Both the position numbers and the translations under genes were made by a program. Of a stretch of DNA of 64,000 nt, positions 1-9,428 are shown piece after piece. The first letter of the stretch is position 1; the number at the start of each line of letters is the position of its first letter. Origin of the DNA: Draconibacterium sediminis (GTDB lineage Bacteria; Bacteroidota; Bacteroidia; Bacteroidales; Prolixibacteraceae); the NCBI RefSeq assembly GCF_000949475.1, contig NZ_JRHC01000001.1, positions 496,001 to 560,000 on the forward strand, in the 5' to 3' direction. The notes beneath the pieces are model-generated. The model saw only the letters and a list, made by a program, of their open reading frames with translations, had not been told where the DNA came from and made no database searches.

Positions 1-387
1 TACTCTTATGTGCCGGGAGCGGTGAATAAAGACCGGTATGGCAATGTGCTGGATTACGACGATAATTGCGACATTTATGTGTTTCTGGAAGTGCGTTTGG
101 GCGGAGAAATACAACGTTTGGGAACCGCCTGGTTTCGCAGCGATGAAAACCAACCGGAAATGATCACCAAAGAAATGGAGGTGGTTTATGGTCCGCTTGA
201 TAACTCGTACCCCGATTATATGAAACCGGATGACGGGAATTTTGTGTCGGGTGATTCCGCAACTTATATGTTGCCTACACATATTTCCTTTGTGGCTTCG
301 TCGAGTTACGATGGTGCCAACTTTGCCGGAGCTGTTGGCAGCAAACTTATTATCGACGATGTGGAAATGGTTTACGATGAGGAATAA
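1..387 (+). CDS. PCMD domain protein, C-terminal part (5' truncated)
   Basis: The reading frame is open from the first base of the window, so only the last 128 codons are present; the GTG at position 10 is probably internal. The end of the protein, with a THISFVASSS segment followed by a GAVGSKLIIDDVEMVY segment, resembles the C-terminus of the PCMD (putative carbohydrate metabolism) domain, a beta-sandwich found in Bacteroidota surface lipoproteins of glycan-utilisation loci. The missing N-terminus would be expected to carry a lipoprotein signal. The exact ligand is unknown. The stop at 385-387 is followed directly by a hairpin. Confidence 0.7.
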   Translation, partial: YSYVPGAVNKDRYGNVLDYDDNCDIYVFLEVRLGGEIQRLGTAWFRSDENQPEMITKEMEVVYGPLDNSYPDYMKPDDGNFVSGDSATYMLPTHISFVASSSYDGANFAGAVGSKLIIDDVEMVYDEE

Positions 388-389
388 AA

Positions 390-415
390 AAAGCTTCTAC
401 GGGTGCAGAAGCTTT
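390..415 (-). terminator. Hairpin terminator between convergent genes
   Basis: A perfect 9-bp stem, AAAGCTTCT at 390-398 and AGAAGCTTT at 407-415, encloses an 8-nt loop. On the minus strand it is followed by a run of T, so it fits best as the intrinsic terminator of the membrane-protein gene ending at 448. It may also stop the plus-strand gene ending at 387. Confidence 0.75.
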
Positions 416-447
416 AAATAGTTGAACTGAAGTGGATCTATTTGCTA

Positions 448-849
448 TCAATCTTTCTTTCCCCAGGTGAGCACAATAACCAGTCCCATAATTGCCAGTA
501 ATAAGGTATAGGCAATAACGTCAACTACCAATACCTTTAGGTTGTAAAGGGTGGTCATGGAGTACATCATCAAATCCATGGTTAGCGCCATTAGCAAACC
601 AACCAGAGCACCTGTTTTTATGCCATCTCCAATTCCCGAAGCACCAGACCATTTAAGGATCAGCGTTAAAAGTAATCCTAAAATCAGGTTTGATAAGATC
701 ATGGCCCACCAAACCATTTCAGTGTCTAATCGGTTGGCACATGCGTTGGAATTGGCTTCCATAAAACCTGCCAGCAGGAATCCATAAACCAACCATCCGA
801 GAAAGAAAAAGGTGATTCCGCCAAAAAGAGTTCCCCTTAAAATTTTCAT
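448..849 (-). CDS. Small four-helix integral membrane protein
   Basis: This 133-residue protein has about four hydrophobic helices: residues 5-30, 46-67, 78-98 and 108-128. It has no periplasmic or cytoplasmic domain of any size. A short loop after helix 1 contains the only cysteine (C37). The general layout resembles small DUF1761-like membrane proteins of Bacteroidota, but I cannot assign a family with certainty. It is transcribed alone, with a hairpin terminator downstream and about 200 bp of AT-rich sequence shared with the divergent peptidase gene. Function unknown. Confidence 0.7.
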   Translation of the reverse strand: MKILRGTLFGGITFFFLGWLVYGFLLAGFMEANSNACANRLDTEMVWWAMILSNLILGLLLTLILKWSGASGIGDGIKTGALVGLLMALTMDLMMYSMTTLYNLKVLVVDVIAYTLLLAIMGLVIVLTWGKKD

Positions 850-1046
850 AATTATTTTTTTAAAAGTTTAGTGGTGATAATTTATTCAAAAAGCTTCGAT
901 AAATCTTAACAGACGAGTCAATAGGTTTATATTTAGCTTATTAGTGTCAACAACCAAAACAATTTTCGAATTTTACATTCAACTTTTTTACAATTGCGGG
1001 CTGTTCGACCCAAAAAATTATAATTTTAACGATCCTGAAAAATTTA

Positions 1047-2519
1047 ATGATGAGAGTAACACTATTTTGCGTGCTGCTATGGGCAGTATTTACACTGAAT
1101 GGATTTTCACAGCAGAGTGATAATGATTTACGTTTAAAAAGCTTTCACACCATCTCGAGCAACGAGTTAATGGAGTTTGCCACCGAACTGAGCGCTGATA
1201 AATACGCGGGGCGTTTGTCGGGCTCCCCGGAGTATATGGAAGCTGCCAAATGGTGTGCATCGAAGTTCGAAGAGTGGGGTGTTAAGCCTGCAAACAACGG
1301 CAGTTACTTTCAGTATTTCCCAAACGAATATTCTGAAGTGAACTCCTTGGGGGCTGTGGTTTATTTTAACGGAGATGAAAAAACTTACCTCGATTTTCCG
1401 GAAGACTATATACCGGGCTCCAACTCGGCAAGTGGCACGGTTCAGGCCGAACTGGTTTATGTTGGCCATGGAATTACGGCTCCTGAACTGGGTTACGACG
1501 ACTATAAGAGCGTAGATGTAAAAGGCAAAATTATCATTCTTGAAAGCGGAACGCCGTACACCAAAAACGATGAGACACTGGGCAAGTGGACGCCTTACGC
1601 TTATCACCGTTACAAATTCAGAAATGCGGTGAAACACGGTGCTGCAGGAATGATCTATGCCAGCAAGCTGGCCAATCCGAACACGGTTAATCTCGAGGAT
1701 TTTGTTTATGCACACGTTGATACAAAAGTTGTTGAGCAGATTATGGCCGATGCCGGAAAAGATTACCGGCAAATTCGCGAGCAGTTGAAAAATATGGAAA
1801 CACCATCGTTTGAGCTGCCGGCAGAACATAAAGTGTTTATCCGCGCCGAAACAAAATATTTCCCCGATGCGCAGGCTTGCAATGTGGTGGCCATGATCGA
1901 AGGTTCCGATCCGGAATTGAAAGATGAAGTAATAATTATCGGCGGCCATCTCGACGGGCAGGGGCAAATGGGCGATGTAACATTCTCCAGTGCACTCGAT
2001 AATGTATCGGGTATCAGCGATATTCTGGGGGCGGCAAAAGCTTTGGCAACATCCGAAGTTAAGCCAAAACGTTCGGTACTTTTTATTCTTCTTGGTGGCG
2101 AAGAATGTGGTTTGTACGGCTCGAAATATTACTGCAAAAATCCGCTGTTCCCGGTAGAGAAAACCAAAATGATGATCAATCTGGATATGGTTGGAAACGG
2201 CAACGCATTTTATGTGTCGGGAGGAAAAACGCACAGCCAGTTGTTCAGTCATTTTGAAAAAGCCAATACTAATTTTATCCACCGCGAAATGGGGGCTTCG
2301 GCAGTTACGAAAAACTATGGTCGGCCACGTTCCGATGCATCGGTTTTTGAAGATGCCGGTATAAAAACATTTGGCCTGTGGACCCGCAACTCGGTGTATC
2401 CGGTGCACTACCATATGCCTGCCGACAAAACAAATGTGTTAACTCCCGAAATTATGGAAGATGCCGCAAAACTGCTTTATCTGGGCGTTTTAGGCGTGGC
2501 AAACGACACGAAACTCTAG
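1047..2519 (+). CDS. Secreted M28 family zinc peptidase
   Basis: The 490-residue protein begins with a signal peptide (residues 1-21, ending in GFSQ). Residues 110-260 look like a PA (protease-associated) insert domain, and residues 270-485 form an M28 aminopeptidase fold. The five metal ligands expected for two zinc ions are visible: H301 in GGHLD, D318 in SALDN, E352/E353 in the GGEECGL segment, D380 in NLDMVG and H456 in HYHMPAD. It should cleave amino acids or dipeptides from peptides in the periplasm or outside the cell. ATG codons at 1047 and 1050 are both possible starts. The next gene starts 64 bp downstream on the same strand, but a functional link is not evident. Confidence 0.92.
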   Translation: MMRVTLFCVLLWAVFTLNGFSQQSDNDLRLKSFHTISSNELMEFATELSADKYAGRLSGSPEYMEAAKWCASKFEEWGVKPANNGSYFQYFPNEYSEVNSLGAVVYFNGDEKTYLDFPEDYIPGSNSASGTVQAELVYVGHGITAPELGYDDYKSVDVKGKIIILESGTPYTKNDETLGKWTPYAYHRYKFRNAVKHGAAGMIYASKLANPNTVNLEDFVYAHVDTKVVEQIMADAGKDYRQIREQLKNMETPSFELPAEHKVFIRAETKYFPDAQACNVVAMIEGSDPELKDEVIIIGGHLDGQGQMGDVTFSSALDNVSGISDILGAAKALATSEVKPKRSVLFILLGGEECGLYGSKYYCKNPLFPVEKTKMMINLDMVGNGNAFYVSGGKTHSQLFSHFEKANTNFIHREMGASAVTKNYGRPRSDASVFEDAGIKTFGLWTRNSVYPVHYHMPADKTNVLTPEIMEDAAKLLYLGVLGVANDTKL

Positions 2520-2583
2520 CGGCGGTAAAAGATCAGTTCAACTTTTTATCGATTTGTCTTGTTACTCTGCTAATACTACTTGT

Positions 2584-3360
2584 ATGGCACCTATGAAATC
2601 GAAAAAAGAACACTTTAAGCAAACCCTGCTCGATCTGGCGAAACGAAAAGATCTCGTTCCGGGGATTTATAATTATTGCGATCGTTGGTGCGAACGATGT
2701 ACCATGACGCAGAAATGTTTGACCTATTTGCACGAACAGGAAAACAAAATTGAAGATGATGTGCTAAATCCCGATGAAGAGAATAAATACTTTTGGGACC
2801 AGATACGCCTGGCCTGGGAAGTGACCATTGAAATGATTGAAGAGGATGCCGACAAAGAGGGGATCGACCTGAGCGATGTTGAAGATATTGAATTGCCCGA
2901 ACACATAGAAACACCACTGGAAGTACAAGCGAGGAATTACGGGATCAACATTCATAAATGGATGAATAAAAACAAGGAGTTTTTCGCGACCAAAGCTGAA
3001 AAGCTGGTGATGATCGACGACGATGAGTCGATGATAAAATACCGTGATGCAGCAGAGGTAATTCAGTGGTACAGTGCTTTTATCGGGGCTAAAGTTCACC
3101 GTGCTCATTTGGAGCTGGAACAGCGGCAAAACGATCCGGAGGATGAATACGGTTTGTACGCCGATAACCTGGGATCGGCAAAAATTGCCATAATTGCCAT
3201 TAAACGATCAATGGATGCACTGTCGGTATTCTACTCCGGTTTTAGTGAAATGGAAGACGAAATCCTGCAGTTTTTACTCGAGCTGTCGCAAATAAAAAAG
3301 CAAATGCTAAAAACATTTCCGGGCGTAATGGAATTCAAACGACCGGGATTTGATGATTAA
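2584..3360 (+). CDS. Uncharacterised protein with N-terminal cysteine cluster
   Basis: I choose the ATG at 2584 (or 2593) because the frame upstream gives an implausible N-terminus; the protein is then about 258 residues. Near the start lies a CDRWCERC segment followed by TQKC, four cysteines that could bind zinc or an iron-sulfur cluster. The rest is strongly acidic and helical, with no membrane segment or signal peptide, so it is probably cytoplasmic. I do not recognise the family. The DUF2797 gene, which also carries a CxxC pair, starts 62 bp downstream and may be cotranscribed. Confidence 0.75.
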   Translation: MAPMKSKKEHFKQTLLDLAKRKDLVPGIYNYCDRWCERCTMTQKCLTYLHEQENKIEDDVLNPDEENKYFWDQIRLAWEVTIEMIEEDADKEGIDLSDVEDIELPEHIETPLEVQARNYGINIHKWMNKNKEFFATKAEKLVMIDDDESMIKYRDAAEVIQWYSAFIGAKVHRAHLELEQRQNDPEDEYGLYADNLGSAKIAIIAIKRSMDALSVFYSGFSEMEDEILQFLLELSQIKKQMLKTFPGVMEFKRPGFDD

Positions 3361-3422
3361 TTTCCAAACTTTACTTGTATCCTGCTACTTCTGTATTATT
3401 TTCACGTCAGAAAATATTCATC

Positions 3423-4220
3423 ATGGAATTTGAAGGCAACATACGAAAAATGATCACCGAGCTTCATGCGCCGGTAAAATATATACTACCCATTGGCGGC
3501 GAAAAAATTGATATGAACGCGCTAATCGGGAAAGAAATCTCGATGCGTTTCGACGGGCAAATAAACTGTGTGTCGTGCGGCAAGAAAACAAAAACATCGT
3601 TTAGCCAGGGATTTTGTTACAACTGTCTTCAAACGGCTCCCGAAGCCAGCGAATCGATCATTCGGCCCGAGTTATCGAAAGCACATTTAGGAATTGCACG
3701 CGATATGGAATGGGCCGAAAAACACGATCTGATCGACCATTTTGTTTACCTGGCCGTGTCGAGCGCTTTAAAAATTGGTGTTACCCGCGGTCATCAGATT
3801 CCTACACGCTGGATCGATCAGGGAGCCAGTTATGCCATAAAAATTGCAAAAACGCCCAACCGCCATATTGCCGGTGTTATCGAGGTGTTTCTGAAGGATC
3901 ATTTTACCGATAAAACCAACTGGCGGTCGATGCTAAAAAACGAAGTGCTGAAAGATTTTGACCTGGCAGCCGAAAAAGAGCGAATTGCCAATTTATTACC
4001 ACTAGAATTGCAGAAATACTTAGATCCTGAAAACGAGGTAACCGAAATAAATTATCCGGTTGAGCAGTTTCCTGACAAGATAAAAAGTATTGGATTTGAT
4101 AAACTACCGGAAGTTACCGGAACGCTGGCCGGCATAAAAGGGCAGTATTTAATCTTTGATGACAGCCGGGTTTTAAATATCCGGAAACACAACGGTTATT
4201 TTTTGCGGGTGGCAATGTAG
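3423..4220 (+). CDS. DUF2797 family protein
   Basis: The start is set at the ATG at 3423, giving 265 residues beginning MEFEGN. A CVSCGKK segment near residue 42 and a later CYNC segment form a likely zinc ribbon. The body (EWAEKHDLIDHFVYLAVSS, then IGVTRGHQIPTRWIDQGA) matches my memory of the DUF2797 family, whose function is not established. No signal peptide is seen. The 3' end overlaps the 3' end of the convergent polyprenyl synthase gene by 25 bp (4196-4220). Confidence 0.8.
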   Translation: MEFEGNIRKMITELHAPVKYILPIGGEKIDMNALIGKEISMRFDGQINCVSCGKKTKTSFSQGFCYNCLQTAPEASESIIRPELSKAHLGIARDMEWAEKHDLIDHFVYLAVSSALKIGVTRGHQIPTRWIDQGASYAIKIAKTPNRHIAGVIEVFLKDHFTDKTNWRSMLKNEVLKDFDLAAEKERIANLLPLELQKYLDPENEVTEINYPVEQFPDKIKSIGFDKLPEVTGTLAGIKGQYLIFDDSRVLNIRKHNGYFLRVAM

Positions 4221-5170
4221 TTCATCAGCTCGATTAGCGATTCGCGAGCCTCGCAGTCAGGAAATTCTTTAAGGCCGGCAATTGCCCGGTCTTTAAATTC
4301 ATTCATTTTTTGCTCGGCGTATTCAAGTCCGCCTTTTTCGGTTACCAGCTTAATCAGTTCTTCAACAACTGCCGAACTGTTATTTTTGCGTTTTATCAGC
4401 CTCAAAATTCGCTTCCTTTCACTTCTGTCGGCTTCGTTTAACACATGAAGCAGCGGCAGGGTAATTTTCTTTTCCTTAATGTCGTTACCCGTTGGTTTGC
4501 CCAAAAGGCCTTTCGACTGGTAATCGAAAATATCGTCTTTTATCTGGAACGCAATTCCGGCATCCTGCCCGATGCTGTACATTTTTTCAATGATAACTTC
4601 ATCATCAACTGCCGATGCAGCGCCAATAGCCATACTGGTTGCAATTAACGAAGCTGTTTTTTTGCGAATGATCTCGAAATACGTTTCATCATCGATGTCG
4701 AGTTTGCGGCTTTTTTTCATCTGCAGGATTTCTCCCTCGGCCATATCCTGAACCGCACGCGAAATAAGATGAAGGAAATTGTATTTTTTGCTTTCGAGTT
4801 GCAGCAGCAGTCCGCGGGCCAAAATATAATCGCCCACCAGAACGGCAAGTTTGTTTTTCCAAAGCGCTTTTACGGAAAACGATCCGCGACGCTCGTACGA
4901 CTCGTCAACCACATCGTCGTGCACCAGCGTGGCGGTGTGTAATAATTCCACCGAACAGGCCGCCAATTTCGAAGATTCATTGGTTCCGCCGTGTAATTTT
5001 GCCGATAAGAACACAAACATTGGGCGAAGTTGTTTGCCTTTGGTACGGTAAAGAAAGTTTAAAACAGTTGCCAGCAGAGGAATATCGCTCTGCAACGATT
5101 TCTTAAAATAAGGTTCAAAATCATGCAGTTCCTGTTCAATTGGGGCCTTTATTTTATTTATCGTGGTCAT
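4196..5170 (-). CDS. All-trans polyprenyl diphosphate synthase
   Basis: This 324-residue protein is a trans-isoprenyl diphosphate synthase. It adds isopentenyl diphosphate units to an allylic primer to make the side chain of menaquinone or a similar long prenyl chain. The two aspartate-rich magnesium-binding motifs are present: DDVVD at residues 85-89 and DDIFD at 212-216. GKQLRP at 45-50 is the conserved diphosphate-binding region. Length and motifs fit octaprenyl/heptaprenyl synthases (IspB/HepT type); the chain length made cannot be read from the sequence. It is divergent from the ArsR-type gene at 5348 and overlaps the DUF2797 gene tail to tail. Confidence 0.93.
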   Translation of the reverse strand: MTTINKIKAPIEQELHDFEPYFKKSLQSDIPLLATVLNFLYRTKGKQLRPMFVFLSAKLHGGTNESSKLAACSVELLHTATLVHDDVVDESYERRGSFSVKALWKNKLAVLVGDYILARGLLLQLESKKYNFLHLISRAVQDMAEGEILQMKKSRKLDIDDETYFEIIRKKTASLIATSMAIGAASAVDDEVIIEKMYSIGQDAGIAFQIKDDIFDYQSKGLLGKPTGNDIKEKKITLPLLHVLNEADRSERKRILRLIKRKNNSSAVVEELIKLVTEKGGLEYAEQKMNEFKDRAIAGLKEFPDCEARESLIELMNYIATRKK

Positions 5171-5320
5171 TCCTTTTTCCGCTTCACTTTTGATGAACGA
5201 ACTTAGAATAATTTTAAATAAAAAACAGACATTTTATTTAAAAATTCTAAAAATTGCCGATTTTGTACAAATGTTAGATATCCGTGCGAAAAAAAGCAGT
5301 AAACAAGTCTCAAATATTTA

Positions 5321-5329
5321 TATATTTGC
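5321..5329 (+). promoter_or_regulatory. Bacteroidota -7 element of the ArsR-type gene
   Basis: TATATTTGC matches the TAnnTTTG consensus of the Bacteroidota primary sigma factor and lies 18 bp before the start codon at 5348. No clear -33 TTTG is visible, so this is a moderate call. Confidence 0.5.
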
Positions 5330-5347
5330 ATTTTTAAAGGTATAACC

Positions 5348-5650
5348 ATGGTAGATATCAAGGAGATAAATGTAGAACGATTGGAGGTCGCTGCCAGTAT
5401 GTTGAAGGCAATGGCACACCCGATGCGCATTGCTATTCTGAAGCATCTGGAAGGGGGAAAAAAACTAACAGTTACCGAGATTCACGAACTGCTAAAGATT
5501 GAGCAGTCAACTACATCGCATCACTTAGGCATTTTGCGCGACAAAGGTGTTTTGTGCTCAAAGCGCGAAGGAAAGAATACCTATTATTACCTGAGATACA
5601 ATATTTTAAGCCAGATTGTAGACTGTCTGGAAACCTGCACCTGCGATTAA
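5348..5650 (+). CDS. ArsR-family winged-helix transcriptional regulator
   Basis: A 100-residue DNA-binding protein with the ArsR/SmtB fold. LKAMAHPMRIAILKHL at residues 19-34 is the typical first helix pair, and EQSTTSHHLGILRDKGVL at 51-68 is the recognition helix and wing entry. The C-terminus ends in CLETCTCD, a cysteine cluster that could be a metal or redox sensor. The N-terminal CxC metal site of classical ArsR is absent. It is a single-gene unit with its own promoter and terminator; no target gene is adjacent, so the signal is unknown. Confidence 0.88.
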   Translation: MVDIKEINVERLEVAASMLKAMAHPMRIAILKHLEGGKKLTVTEIHELLKIEQSTTSHHLGILRDKGVLCSKREGKNTYYYLRYNILSQIVDCLETCTCD

Positions 5651-5667
5651 AAAATGATTACGATAGG

Positions 5668-5700
5668 AAAAGCCGCTGATGAAGATCAAGCGGTTTTTTT
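5668..5700 (+). terminator. Intrinsic terminator after the ArsR-type gene
   Basis: A stem built on CCGCT (5673-5677) and AGCGG (5689-5693), extended by an A-run/T-run pairing with one bulged G, is followed by a T tract. Confidence 0.8.
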
Positions 5701-5786
5701 ATGCAATAAATTAGAGGTTTTCTTATTTTGTAGTTCATTTTTATGAAACATTAGCCCGGGTATTTTTAATCTAATTTTCAACTAAT

Positions 5787-8783
5787 TTGAAAACCGACCA
5801 ATTTATCAGGAAGTACGGAAGCATATTGTTATTTGCTGTTTGTATTGTAGCATTTTGGCAGGTAGCCTTTCTTCAAAAAGGTATGAAATGGGATTTTGTG
5901 GATGCCTATTTGCCGGCTCGCTACTTTTTTTCAGAAGCGGTGTTAAACAATATTTTTCCTTTTTGGAATCCTTACTTATTGTATGGAGTACCGTTTTATG
6001 CCGATCTGGTTTCGGTTTTTAATCCGGAATTTTGGATTGTTGCCAATATGTTTGGTTATTCGAATATTACCCTTCAGTATGTTTTTTTAGCTTATGTATT
6101 TCTGGCCGGAGTTAATTTCAGGTATTTTCTGCAAAGGTTCAAAGCAAACGAATCGCTTGCCCTTTCGCTGGCAATTGCTTTCATGCTTTCCGGTTTTACG
6201 GTGGGCAATGCTCAGCATATTGGCTTTATTGCCGGATACGCTTTGTTGCCCCTTGTTGTTGCCGCTTATGTGCAGTTTGCAAGGCAGCCTGAAACAAAAA
6301 GTTTGCTGCGGTTGGCCCTCGTATTTTTATTGATGGTTTTTGCCAGCTACCCGGGTATTACAATCATTATTTCCTATTTGTTACTGTGTCTGTTTTTTTT
6401 CTATTTGGTTTTATCCATCAAAAGAAAAGAGCGTGTTAAGCGTTTTCTTGTTTTTCATCTGATTTTGGCAGGTATCGTACTTGTTGGAAGTTTCGTTTTG
6501 CTGCTGGCTTATTCGCAGGCACAACCCTATTTAAGCCGATATTCCGGTTTAACGCTAGAAGCTGTTTTGAGGCACCCGTTTTCTTTGCATTCATTCTGTT
6601 CGTTTCTGTTTCCATATAGTACAACAACAGATGTGGCTTTGTTTAACACCGATCCGTCCATGTCGAATGCATATTTCGGATTGTTCGGATTAACGTTGCT
6701 GGTTTATGCGTTAACCGGTAAGATCAAACAAAAAGTAGGTGTGATCTTTTTGTTGTTCGCAGTATTTTCTTTGTTAAACGCACTGGGCAGTCAGTTCTTT
6801 TTAAGAGAATTTGTTTACGATCATTTCCCCTTAATGAACATGTTTAAGTATCCATCGATTTTCAGGGCACTTAGCATCTTTGGTTTTCTGGTTTATGCAG
6901 GCCTCAACTTGAAGTTTGATGATATTAAATCCGTAAATAGAAAGAAGCTGCTCACGGTTACTGGTGTCTTGGCGATTATTATATTGTTCGTTGTTGTGCG
7001 ATCGGCGGCACGGCTTGAAGCTTTTGTATTTTTCGACTTCGAATTGTCATTGATCGATCGTTTGCAAAAAACAACAATTAATGAGGCTTTTGTTTTGCAG
7101 GGCATTCTTCATTTATTGTTGTTGGGGTGCTTTGCTGTAGTGCTGGTTTTCAAACAAAAATATTTACCCGTAGCTATTGTATTTCTGTTTGTCTTCGACG
7201 GAATTCTTTCAACACAGTTGAATTTGCATTACACGGTTGCAGGAGATGTTGATCCTGTAAAATTCAAGACATATTTAGATTCAAAACCCAAAGGATTTCC
7301 TATTCCGGAGTTGCATCCGATTGGCGAAAATTCAGACGAAAATGCTTCTGGTACATTTACCTGGAGAAACAACAATGTGTTTCCAAAACGACCCACATTC
7401 GACGGGTTGGTTTCGTTTAAAACTGATGGTTATTCGACGTTAAGCGATGATTTTCCGAAACTGTTGGATGTGATGAAAAAGCAGCCGCTTTTTTTCTTTT
7501 CCGATGATGTGAGGGTAAACAAAGACACGGCTAACATTGGCCCGAAAACCGTTTTGTTAGAACCTTCCAACTTGCAAATCATTAACGGAAAAACTCTCCA
7601 GCATCATCAGACAGATAGATTAGAAATAACGAGCTTTTCTCCCAATAAGGTTGTTTTGCACACCGAAACAAAAAATGAGCAGTTGTTGGTTTTTCAACAG
7701 AATTACTTTTCAGGATGGAAGGTGAAAATCGACGGAAAAGAGCAGAAAGTAGTTCGGGCAAACTATACTTTAATGGGCACCCTTATTCCGGCTGGAGAAC
7801 ATATTGTTCAGTTTGGATACAGTAACAGGCTTATAGTCGTGTTTTTTGTTGTCTCAATGCTGGTGCTAATGGTATTGGCAAGTCTGCTTATTTATTTTCA
7901 TTGGAAAGAGCAAATAAAAAACAGGCAGATTATTCTGTGGTTGGCCTTTGGGTTTATGCTGCTTTTCGTTGTTTTTACTGGGATAAACAGGTGGCGCTAT
8001 CAAAAAAGTAAAAGCAAATTATTGCCTGAAATCACACAAGAATTCGAAGCGTTAAAAAATACCGATGTTACAACGTTTTTGAGTTATGCCTCAGACACTC
8101 AGGTTGAGGTGCCAAATACAGATCATCAATTTTACCTGGACGAAAATATGAACGTGGCCATCTTTGGTAAGGTGCTGGCCGAAACATATAGGCCTCAGTT
8201 TGCGCTGGCTTGGGTTAATGGAGCCATCAGCATAGAGGTGAAGGAGTTGTTTACTTCCTATTTTCCTGAGGTAGTGAAAGAGAGAATTTCCGAAAACTCG
8301 GGTTTTATTCTGGCCCGGGAAGGAGATGATAAAATATCTGAATTTGATGACGATTTTGAGCCGGAAACAAAACGTATTTGGGAAATAGACAGGAGCAGGA
8401 TAAAAACCGACTCGATTACAGCGAATGGTTATTACACTTTTATGCCACGCCAAAGATGGGGAGCAGTATTAAATATTAACATCGATGAGACTAATAGCAA
8501 CCTGCAAAAAATTACGGTGTTGGGCGATATACGTTTCCCTGAAGTATTTTCGGAGGTAAACATGGTTATTACTGTATCACAGGGCAAAGAGCAAATAGAA
8601 TATTATACCCGGGAAATAAGTAATTTCACGTACGAAACTGGAGTTTGGTCGCGGTTCGCCGTCGTAAAAATGGTTGATTTTAACTTGCATTCAGGTGACG
8701 TAATTCATATTTATTTATGGAACAGGACAGTGGCCAGGTTTGATGTCGATAACCTGAAAGTGAAAATGTATAATGGTAATTAG
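5787..8783 (+). CDS. YfhO-like polytopic membrane protein
   Basis: A large (998-residue) membrane protein with about a dozen hydrophobic helices in residues 10-470, a soluble region of about 200 residues, then two more helices around 690-750 and a C-terminal soluble domain. The segment QNYFSGWKVKIDGKE and the following PAGEHIVQFGY are typical of the YfhO family, GT-C-like proteins linked to cell-envelope glycosylation. The early WDFVDAYLPARYFF stretch fits the first extracytoplasmic loop of such enzymes. The start is a TTG at 5787, chosen because later ATGs would cut off the first helix. The C-terminal extension beyond the last helix (about 240 residues) is longer than usual. Substrate unknown. 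Confidence 0.8.
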   Translation: MKTDQFIRKYGSILLFAVCIVAFWQVAFLQKGMKWDFVDAYLPARYFFSEAVLNNIFPFWNPYLLYGVPFYADLVSVFNPEFWIVANMFGYSNITLQYVFLAYVFLAGVNFRYFLQRFKANESLALSLAIAFMLSGFTVGNAQHIGFIAGYALLPLVVAAYVQFARQPETKSLLRLALVFLLMVFASYPGITIIISYLLLCLFFFYLVLSIKRKERVKRFLVFHLILAGIVLVGSFVLLLAYSQAQPYLSRYSGLTLEAVLRHPFSLHSFCSFLFPYSTTTDVALFNTDPSMSNAYFGLFGLTLLVYALTGKIKQKVGVIFLLFAVFSLLNALGSQFFLREFVYDHFPLMNMFKYPSIFRALSIFGFLVYAGLNLKFDDIKSVNRKKLLTVTGVLAIIILFVVVRSAARLEAFVFFDFELSLIDRLQKTTINEAFVLQGILHLLLLGCFAVVLVFKQKYLPVAIVFLFVFDGILSTQLNLHYTVAGDVDPVKFKTYLDSKPKGFPIPELHPIGENSDENASGTFTWRNNNVFPKRPTFDGLVSFKTDGYSTLSDDFPKLLDVMKKQPLFFFSDDVRVNKDTANIGPKTVLLEPSNLQIINGKTLQHHQTDRLEITSFSPNKVVLHTETKNEQLLVFQQNYFSGWKVKIDGKEQKVVRANYTLMGTLIPAGEHIVQFGYSNRLIVVFFVVSMLVLMVLASLLIYFHWKEQIKNRQIILWLAFGFMLLFVVFTGINRWRYQKSKSKLLPEITQEFEALKNTDVTTFLSYASDTQVEVPNTDHQFYLDENMNVAIFGKVLAETYRPQFALAWVNGAISIEVKELFTSYFPEVVKERISENSGFILAREGDDKISEFDDDFEPETKRIWEIDRSRIKTDSITANGYYTFMPRQRWGAVLNINIDETNSNLQKITVLGDIRFPEVFSEVNMVITVSQGKEQIEYYTREISNFTYETGVWSRFAVVKMVDFNLHSGDVIHIYLWNRTVARFDVDNLKVKMYNGN

Positions 8784-8849
8784 AACCAATCTCCGAATGA
8801 GCCTGCAAAGTAGAGCCATTTTCTTATTTTTACCTAAAATTAATCGATT

Positions 8850-9428
8850 ATGAAGCTCGTTTTTGCAACAAATAACAAACATAAACTGGAAGAATTACAG
8901 GCTATTTTGGGCGATCATTTTTCCCTGCTTAGCCTAAAAGATATTGAATGTTTCGACGAAATCCCTGAGGAACAGCCTACATTGGAAGGAAATGCCAGCC
9001 AAAAAGCTTATTACATCTACGACAAATTTGGCATGAATTGTTTTGCCGACGACACCGGTTTGGAAATTAAGGCCCTGAATGGAGAACCCGGAGTTTTCTC
9101 GGCACGTTATGCCGGCGAAGACAAAGATTCGGAGGCGAATATGAATAAGGTACTTGCAAAACTGGTTAAAATAAATGATCGGGAAGCACGTTTTAGAACT
9201 GTAATTTCGCTGGTTATTGATGGCGAAGAAAAACAATTCGAAGGCATTGTAAACGGCGAGATTCTCAAAGAAAAACGTGGAGGCTCGGGATTTGGCTACG
9301 ACCCCATTTTTAAACCGGAAGGACTCGACCAGTCGTTTGCTGAAATGGGCCTCGACGATAAAAATAAGATCAGTCATCGGGGGAGAGCCGTACAAAAGCT
9401 GGTCGACTATTTAAAAAAGCTCGATTAA
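8850..9428 (+). CDS. rdgB: XTP/dITP diphosphatase (RdgB/HAM1)
   Basis: This 192-residue cytoplasmic enzyme hydrolyses ITP, dITP and XTP to the monophosphates, keeping deaminated purines out of nucleic acids. The nucleotide-binding signature TNNKHK is at residues 7-12, the metal-binding ADDTGLE at 66-72, GFGYDPIF lies near 150 and SHRGRA near the end. Length is normal for the family. Its TAA stop is immediately followed by the ATG of porZ with no spacer, so the two genes are cotranscribed. Confidence 0.95.
   Translation: MKLVFATNNKHKLEELQAILGDHFSLLSLKDIECFDEIPEEQPTLEGNASQKAYYIYDKFGMNCFADDTGLEIKALNGEPGVFSARYAGEDKDSEANMNKVLAKLVKINDREARFRTVISLVIDGEEKQFEGIVNGEILKEKRGGSGFGYDPIFKPEGLDQSFAEMGLDDKNKISHRGRAVQKLVDYLKKLD

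Noticed and set aside
1167-2414. Minus-strand ORF of 415 codons opposite the M28 peptidase gene
   Set aside because: It is a long shadow frame of a well-supported gene; it has no recognisable domain and an abnormal composition rich in His, Cys, Arg and Phe.
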